Source of the DNA: Lenisia limosa
Taxonomy: Eukaryota; Breviatea
Direction: 5' to 3'
Length of the DNA stretch: 26,571 nt
Assembly (NCBI GenBank): GCA_001655205.1
Contig: LPNZ01007230.1
Location: 1-26,571, forward strand
Positions 20,901-26,571 of this stretch are shown in pieces. The notes under the pieces are model-generated. The model saw only the letters and a list, made by a program, of their open reading frames with translations, was not told the origin of the DNA and made no database searches. The translations under genes and the position numbers were made by a program. Each line of letters begins with the position of its first letter. The stretch's first letter is position 1.

Positions 20901-23588
20901 ACCAGTTTGGTGTGGCCCAAACACGTTGTTACGAGCTGCGGGTTGTTCTGGGGGGTTAATACCTGCGGGTGGAAACTTCTTTGGTGCAAGAAAACACATA
21001 GCTAAATATAATAGTGTGATACAGATAAAATAGGGGGCTGACAAATGACTTTGTAGTTTGGAGAGTAGCCTACATCTAGATATAACTGGAGATTTGGGAT
21101 TTCTCTGAAATTGATTTTCTCCAAAATATGAAGCACCAATGTGTAGTCTTCGACAGTCCTGTACAGTAAAAAATAAGTCATGATATCAGCAGCTCTGATT
21201 GTCAGCATGTAATTGTATTCGAAATATCCCGGCTGCCTACATAGCTACAGGAGCATTGAGGAACAAGCCTCGGAAGCGGGTTTCGGACTCGACAAAAGAG
21301 CGCTGGCCTCGGGTCATATCGGTGACAAGAATGTAAGCTACGGAGACCTGGGGGGGTCAATGCTTCATATTGAGAGAAGTGATTGTTATAGTTTTTTCCA
21401 TTTCGGAACGCAGCGAATGCTACATCCTCCTCTCCCTACCAAGGAGTAGTCCTCATCAACAGCCTTCCAATGTACACGAAGCTCCTTTTGGCCAATATTC
21501 GACTGGAACCATGTTTGTGTCGCTATTTCAGACTGCATTTGATGAACAAAAGGTGAATCGGTTTCCAATAAATATTGTTATTACAGTTGAATATGTGAAA
21601 TATAGTGAAAATTGATGTTTCAAAATGAAAAATGTTTTGATATACTATGTATAATGACAAAGCTCAAAGGCATGCCTCGAGCACATTACATAAACAAAGG
21701 CTAGTGTTAATTTGAGACCACAGAGAGGCTCAGTTCACTCACCTTCTTCATGAGCATTGCCTGTATGGTGTGGTGAAAAGTAGCCAACGACTGTTCACTC
21801 ATGTCACGGAAGGGCGTGTCTGACCTCCGCTTCCCAACCAGTTCCTAAGATGACGATTACAGTCTAAGATGGAGGTACCAGTAAAGCCTTAACATATCAG
21901 GATCTTGGTTTTAGAAAACTGCTGTGTTGAAACAAATATAAATCCGACTTAAGATCACCATTACCCCCTAGTCCAGCCCACCTCGTCCAAGGGAATTCCA
22001 AAGAGTTCTCTGAACATGGGGTTGGCAGCCCTGAACATAACAAGTCCCGAAAGCTCCTTCAGAGTGCCCAGGTCACAGAAAATCTTCTCGGCATCATCCG
22101 CTGTGTGAATCCCAAGCTACGAGCGGTGAGTAGGGATAGTGCACTATCACAAGTTTTTGAAAAATCCTCTATTATTTGCATTCTTTTTGTGACGGCGCTT
22201 TTGCTGAGAAAAAGATTGTCTAATCTTATACTACCTAGTTTCAATTCTCATTTCTATATATTGTGTTATAATTTAAGAAAAACTCTTAATGGAGAACAGA
22301 CAAAGAGCGGACTTCCCGCACCAGGTACCCCCCCCCCTCCCACTTCTTTGACTCGTCTGAGGACCTCAGAGTAATCAAACACTAGGCACGGCACGGGAAG
22401 GATGTCGATATGCGCAGCGTCAAAGGTTGACTTCAGAGGGCAGATGGGAAGCTCAAATTCTGAAGCATGTTATTGTTTCAAACTAGGATCATCATAATAG
22501 GCGGCCATATTCATCTCATGCTTGTTCGTAGTGTGTCACTTTGTGTCACAATATCCTTTACCTACTTTCCGGTTCATTGAAGCTTGGAAGGGACAGTAAC
22601 GATGAAGACGATCTAAGGGATTAGTTTCATTCCATTTATGAATTTGACAAAAAAAGGCTCACAAAAATGATACCTAAAGAAGGGGATAGCATTTAAAATT
22701 TCAGCTGTATTAATTCATAAACAACAAATAAATCTGATTAGCTGGCGTGGCCAGATGGCTAAATCCAAACCTGCCCACCTTGTGAGGTTTGATTGCGATG
22801 ACAGAAGCGCCTGGCTTGATGGAGAAGCACAGCCGTCGAGAGACAGGTAGTTGGCCATGTCGGCCTCAGGCGGCATTTTGTCGTAGTCGTTGGCGTAAGA
22901 TCCAATATGCGGCAGCGTAGCAGCCAACGATGGAGACTTTATCGCCATGGGCTGTGTGCTGGGATATGACACCACGCCCTCATGAGAAACGGGTAGGAAT
23001 GCCACGCTTTCTGACGTGCGGACATATTGAAGAGGCGAAATCGCGCCAGGACTTTCCATGTCCGAGTGAGGCGACTCCGCAGTCTGCTGGCCATTTGCCT
23101 GTGTTTTCGGTCCTTTTGGTGTGGGAACGCCAGGCTTCAGGTGGGCTGGCGGGGGGAACACGAATGGACTGTTGCGATATGTCGTAAACGGGGAAGCGGC
23201 AGGGGAGGGTTCCACGTCCGGGGCAGGATGGATCTGGGCAGCGGTGTTTGGACTCGATGGAGTAAAGTTATTCAAGTTTAAGGCAGGCGGTCTTAACGCA
23301 GTGAAATGTGCCGGGGAGGGGTTCCTATCACTGTCTCCTCGAGGCTTGTCAGTAGGGGATGAGGATCTTGACAGCGGATTGACAGGGGAGCGAATCCCCG
23401 TCGTTGGGGCTGGGTGAATCGATGATCCGGCATGACTGCAGGGAAATTAGTACGGGAAGAGACTAAGCTTACCTAGGGAAACCATTAGGAGTTGTAAACT
23501 GCAATCTGAGGTCATTTGGAAGCTGGAACTTTCTTTTAGGCGCTATTGCAGCCTGTTTAACTGGCCCTGAAGGCTGTAGGCTTGGCAT
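14914..23588 (-). CDS. Hybrid histidine kinase with PAS, HisKA, ATPase and receiver domains
   Basis: A sensor kinase that autophosphorylates on His and passes phosphate to its own receiver Asp. Start ATG 23586-23588 (MPSLQPSGPVKQ); intron 1 is 37 nt (23436-23472) with TACTAAT branch-like sequence. A Ser/Pro-rich N-terminus spans to about 22760. PAS-like pieces are FRAANPMFRELFGIPLDE (about 22000-22110), ETRFRGLFLNAPVAM (about 21240-21330) and KLVDANQSAVDLYGAKTR (about 20840-20920). HisKA carries FLSTMSHEIRTPLNCVLGL with an intron inside the H-box (19934-20065), then LVNDILDFKKLAAGK. The ATPase domain has N-box VLQVIINLLNNAIKFSP (across an intron), then after a long insert QDEGKGI and NGAGLGLAICR (about 17020-17130). 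A degenerate receiver follows (about 16060-16780), then a canonical one: ILLVDD (about 15670), LVLMDIQMP (about 15291), GLSASVM (about 15110) and GMDDYIHKPV (about 14950). No membrane segment was noticed, so probably soluble. The 3' stop is unresolved. Exons were read domain by domain. Confidence 0.92.
15291..15293 (-). other. Receiver phospho-acceptor Asp codon
   Basis: GAC codon in the motif YDLVLMDIQMPRMNG, the standard phosphorylated Asp of response-regulator receivers. The acidic pair (ILLVDD) and the C-terminal Lys (HKPV) are also present, so this receiver should be active. Confidence 0.88.
15794..15892. repeat. Three-copy tandem repeat (34/31/34 bp)
   Basis: Copies at 15794-15827, 15828-15858 and 15859-15892, each beginning GGATACAGTGCT and ending near GGTCAGT or GTTCAGT; the middle copy has a 3-base deletion. 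It lies between the degenerate and canonical receiver regions of the kinase; it is probably intronic, though exon edges here were not fixed. Confidence 0.9.
17861..17942. repeat. 41-bp tandem duplication spanning a 3' splice site
   Basis: Copies at 17861-17901 and 17902-17942 differ at three positions. On the minus strand each contains CTGACTCCTTCCAG, a good acceptor, followed by GCTTCAAA. The downstream copy leads in frame into ASNASTASAKFRPLEMSK of the kinase insert. Confidence 0.88.
18168..18295. other. Assembly gap (N)
   Basis: 128 unknown bases preceded by a T run. It lies between kinase exon blocks at about 18421-18597 and 17650-17880, in what is probably an intron of the insert region of the ATPase domain. 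A small exon in the gap cannot be excluded. Confidence 0.95.
18930..19085. repeat. A/T palindromic patch in kinase intron
   Basis: Rich in ATACTATA, TATGATATA and TATAGTATA words on both strands, separated by a short unique stretch (19022-19050). It sits between the kinase exon ending near 19143 (N-box) and the next at about 18740-18875. Confidence 0.7.
20073..20075 (-). other. Phospho-acceptor His codon of HisKA domain
   Basis: CAT codon in STMSHEIRTPLN, the conserved H-box. The Arg codon of this motif is split by an intron: C at 20066 and GT at 19933-19932, with GTGAG donor and AACAG acceptor. Confidence 0.88.
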
Positions 23589-23958
23589 TTGGTTCAGGTC
23601 ATTTCAACCGTGCTTATTCACCAACATATTATTCAAATGACTCTCATAAATTACAAAATTAAACAGTCTTAAAGCCTTTCCACGCTGAAATTCTGGGGGT
23701 TTTGAGATTTTTACTTTTTGGATCAATTTTGCGCATACGTGGACGCAAACTAATTTTTTTAAAATTTCATTTAAGCGTTAATTCGCAACCTAACAAGTAT
23801 TTTTGGATAGCTGTCATACTTTTTTGTTACTCGTAGACGGGACCCTTTACACAAACTACTCTTCACATTCTTATTTGCCCTGGAAGAACCTTATCTGTGG
23901 CCCTTTCCCTGATTTGTTGACTGCTACTTGAATAAATAGTGTTATAGACGCAAATAAA
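23589..23958. promoter_or_regulatory. Divergent spacer, probable shared promoter
   Basis: 370 bp between the start codons of the minus-strand kinase and the plus-strand ISCA1-type gene. A/T rich with several T runs at 23700-23830. No coding signal. Shared promoter function is inferred from the head-to-head arrangement. Confidence 0.5.
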
Positions 23959-24824
23959 ATGGCTTCCAAAGGTCTTCTTTCCTTGGTAAGATGATTCGTC
24001 ACAAAACTCATCTTTTTCAGACTGCCAGAGCGGCATCTCAAATCACAAAAATCCTTGCCCAGCAAGCCAAGCCTCACTTTGGATTGCGTATTGCTATCCA
24101 ACGCGGCGGATGCTCAGGTTTGTGAGGCGAGATCTATGTTCCTATCAAATTCTCGGTCACCTTTTCAGGACTGAACTACAAACTTGACCTTGTTGAAAAG
24201 GCCGAGCCCGGGGATGAGATCATTGAAATGTTCGGTGCCAAGGTTGCTGTCGACCCCAAGTCTGCTGTTTTCGTTACCGGCTCAGAAATCGACTATGTAA
24301 GCGTAAACACTAACGTATTTCACAAAGCTTCACTTATTTTTCGTCTTCAAATGATTATTATCCAATGTTGAAAGTGTTATATTAATCAGCTGTCCTTGGG
24401 AGTTACTTATGTGATATGATATTAGAGTGGATCTAGCATTTATTTTTCTGGGCTGAAGGAAGCAAAACTATCTCCTAATTGGTTTTGTCGTTTTGAAGAA
24501 GCTATGACAAACTGTCACATTTTAGGTGACTGAGAACCTGAGAAGCGAGTTCAAGTTCAACAACCCCAATGCCGCTGCCAAATGCGGGTGTGGAGAGAGC
24601 TTCAAGACAAAGGTTAGACAATACCAATCAGTGCACCTGTGGGATTTGGACCTTGATAGAGTATTCAATCATTTTTTATTGTGTTGTGATATGGATAATG
24701 GAGTGCAATATATAATATCAGCCATTCTGCACAATTGTCATAACCCTTTCAGCCCGACGGCGACAAATTCCAGGCCGTACAGGAGCTTCCTAAGTCCGAA
24801 AAGCCTGCCCACAATACAAAGTAA
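23959..24824 (+). CDS. ISCA1: Iron-sulfur cluster assembly protein, ISCA1 type
   Basis: An A-type carrier that helps build 4Fe-4S clusters, in mitochondria in known eukaryotes. Five exons, all in phase: 23959-23985, 24021-24117, 24169-24296, 24526-24612 and 24753-24824; 136 residues ending in TAA. The three conserved Cys are in RGGCSG (split by an intron after the first base of its last Gly codon) and KCGCGESF. EFKFNNPNA before the CGCG motif is also typical. CGCGESF points to the ISCA1 rather than the ISCA2 branch. The N-terminus MASKGLLSLTARAASQ is short for a transit peptide, though it has a basic, Ser/Leu-rich character. After CGCGESF, where most relatives stop within a few residues, there is a hydrophilic tail of about 26 residues ending PAHNTK, mostly on exon 5. 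Introns are 35, 51, 229 and 140 nt. Confidence 0.95.
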
Positions 24825-25044
24825 TTATTTATCAGAGGTCCAACTTTTTCGGTACTGAATTAAGAGGGCGGATTTCAGTGTCAATACAGAGGGATACCAC
24901 ATGCAATTGTCTAAGAAATCTGGGGCGGTGCTAGCTGCTGCATTTCCTCCATACTTTCACGCAAGCCGCTGCTTTCCAAGGACTACAGGGTCATAATGAG
25001 CTGGTTAATTAGCTGTCATTATTTCACATAGACGGACCAACAAT
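24825..25044. other. Convergent 3' spacer
   Basis: 220 bp between the TAA of the ISCA1-type gene and the probable stop of MED7 on the other strand. No coding signal or strong repeat seen. Confidence 0.6.
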
Positions 25045-26362
25045 TCAGCAGACGTGACCACTAATTCCCCTGACATATTGCAAAACTAACAGCTCTGTAC
25101 TAAACCAAAGCATCACGAATACGGCGTGAAGCATATTGCCAACGATCTGCAGTACCTGTTGCAAAGTCGACTGCAGCTGCATCATATCATTAGACACATT
25201 GCTGATGACGGACTCCGCCTCTTCAATGAATGCGCGCTGGGACGCCAAGGATCTTTCCATTGCCTTCGCCAAATCATCAAAGCCTATAGAATCAAAGGCA
25301 ACCTCTTTTTGGAAATCAAGCTCTAATATGGTGTGTATGGAACCTTCCGTATTATTCAAAAACACACCAAAATCGGTGATTTGTGTATCATTTCATATCA
25401 ACACAAAGACTAGTATAATATCGCTGTGATGACAAGAAGACTGGTATAATATCGCTGTAATGACAATTGACAAACACAAACCTTGAAGTCTCCTCAGCCG
25501 GTTCAAACGGTGCGAAATGTTAAGTGCTATGTTTTTGAACGTTGTTACCTAGCCAATAAGAACCAGAGTGATGAATGGTAATTAGTAAAGCAAGTAGGAC
25601 TTCTCTTCAGAAGAGAAAAGACCAGACATTTATTGAGAGTTATTTTTGAAGAAGTGAAATCCAAGCAAGGAAATACAACGCGGTACGGAAATAACACTCG
25701 ATAATGATATCGACACCGTGAAAAATGTATAAATGAGAAATAAAACAAGGTATTGCCTGTTTTAAAGTTCAAATATTATGCAATTCTGCAGCAACACACC
25801 ACAGACGTACCTTCTCATCGACAACAAGCGGGTTCTCAACCAAGGTGTCTACAATCTCAAAATACGCACAAACCAAAGACCGTGATAGTTTCCACACAGA
25901 GTTGACATCATCTAAAATTACAAAGAAAGAAAACTGTCATTGGGGAGGTAGTTGGGCACCCCTGCGTCTTCCAACGAAGGCGGTTCTGCACCAAACTAAT
26001 GAAATCAAAACCTTAATATCTCTATGTCACTAGGGTTTCACTTCGGCTTTAAAAAGATAGATTTTATTGAGATGTTTCCTCTTGATTTCCCAGTCTTTTA
26101 CAAACCGTAAGAGTAAAATTAAGGCTGCAGTCGGAGCGGGAGAGCAAAAGGAGCCCTTAAATACTGATACAAAGCACGATCCACAACCAACATTTTCCGT
26201 GTAGCCAAAAACCCTGTACTCCCCAGTTGGCACTGGTGGAGGGGCGGGAGGGGTGATGACGTAGCCTTCCGGCACAGTCTTCCTTGTCAGTCCTTCGGGT
26301 ATCGTGGCGCCATGCTTGTAGAGGGGAAAGTATGGCGGCGGTGGGGGATATGTAGACTGCAT
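25045..26362 (-). CDS. MED7: Mediator of RNA polymerase II transcription subunit 7
   Basis: Subunit of the Mediator middle module that links transcription factors to RNA polymerase II; nuclear. Five exons in phase: 26188-26362, 25935-25985, 25811-25911, 25482-25548 and 25045-25343, giving 230 residues, the family's usual length. The N-terminus has the MED7 signature YPPPPPYFPLYK followed by PPAPPPVPTGEYRVFG, then PPSLEDAGVPNYLPND, VWKLSRSLVCAYFEIVDTLV (the conserved helix before the 'ENP' turn) and FKNIALNISHRLNRLRRLQ. The C-terminal exon (SIHTILEL, then a long helical stretch with QLQSTLQQVLQIVG) suits the coiled-coil region that pairs with MED21, though the acceptor used (GGAAG) is weak. 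Intron 2 is only 23 nt (25912-25934). The gene is not likely to extend upstream of 26362, as the ATG directly precedes the proline-rich motif. Confidence 0.9.
25406..25467. repeat. 31-bp tandem duplication in MED7 intron
   Basis: Copies at 25406-25436 and 25437-25467, each starting AAGACTAGTATAATATCGC or AAGACTGGTATAATATCGC. Lies in the intron before the last MED7 exon. Confidence 0.88.
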
Positions 26363-26571
26363 TGTCTTGGCTACGGTAATCGGTCTAAACAGCCATAATG
26401 CTAAAGGGGTGCTACTGTGCTCTTGGGGGAGTGAATGTGATTATAACTCACGTTCAACAGATCGAGAGGGATTTGATTTGATGAAAAAGGTGACACCACT
26501 TCCCAGCAAAGACATGCATAACCCCACTCTACTCCCTCATGAAGTGCAGATATATTCTCCCCCCCCCCCCC
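26363..26571. other. Upstream flank of MED7 ending in C run
   Basis: 209 bp upstream of the MED7 start codon, presumably with its promoter. No exon is supported. The last 13 bases are all C, so the assembly may have broken in a homopolymer. Confidence 0.6.

Noticed and set aside
22930-23417. Overlapping plus-strand open frames
   Set aside because: They mirror the long GC-rich exon 2 of the kinase on the minus strand and have no splice-consistent partners.

Overview
The window is nuclear DNA of an intron-dense unicellular eukaryote. Conserved proteins can be rebuilt only by joining many short exons across GT-AG introns. Stop codons TAA, TAG and TGA all behave as stops. Two stretches of N (973-1085 and 18168-18295) mark assembly gaps, both inside introns, and the last 13 bases are a run of C. 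A hybrid histidine kinase with PAS and receiver domains, a leishmanolysin-type protease, Mediator subunit MED7 and ethanolamine-phosphate cytidylyltransferase fit a free-living protist (amoeboid, flagellate, early holozoan or chytrid-like). I cannot place it more precisely. Many introns are very short: 22, 22, 23, 27, 28, 30, 31, 32 and 37 nt.

Layout, left to right, strictly alternating strands: (1) 1-1986, minus: ethanolamine-phosphate cytidylyltransferase, ten exons seen, 3' end cut by the window. (2) 2160-4052, plus: an unrecognised 210-residue protein in six exons. (3) About 4568-10890, minus: many exons of one large or two adjacent unidentified proteins; the 5' half looks like a beta-propeller. 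(4) 11419-14799, plus: a secreted leishmanolysin-like (M8) metalloprotease with a cysteine-rich tail. (5) About 14914-23588, minus: a hybrid histidine kinase (disordered N-terminus, two PAS regions, HisKA, an ATPase domain carrying a long insert, a degenerate receiver, a canonical receiver). (6) 23959-24824, plus: ISCA1-type iron-sulfur assembly protein. (7) 25045-26362, minus: Mediator subunit 7, 230 residues.

The alternation gives three divergent intergenic spacers likely to act as shared promoters (1987-2159, 10891-11418, 23589-23958) and three convergent ends. The genes are not a pathway: they cover phospholipid synthesis, Fe-S assembly, transcription, signalling and extracellular proteolysis.

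The most interesting signals concern RNA processing. A 4-nt microexon is needed to restore the first catalytic site of the cytidylyltransferase. Ultrashort introns resolve what otherwise look like frameshifts. Homopolymer G or C runs of 10 or more sit inside introns, several of them immediately next to splice sites. A 41-bp tandem duplication copies a 3' splice site in the kinase. The kinase also has an insert of roughly 180 residues inside its ATP-binding domain.
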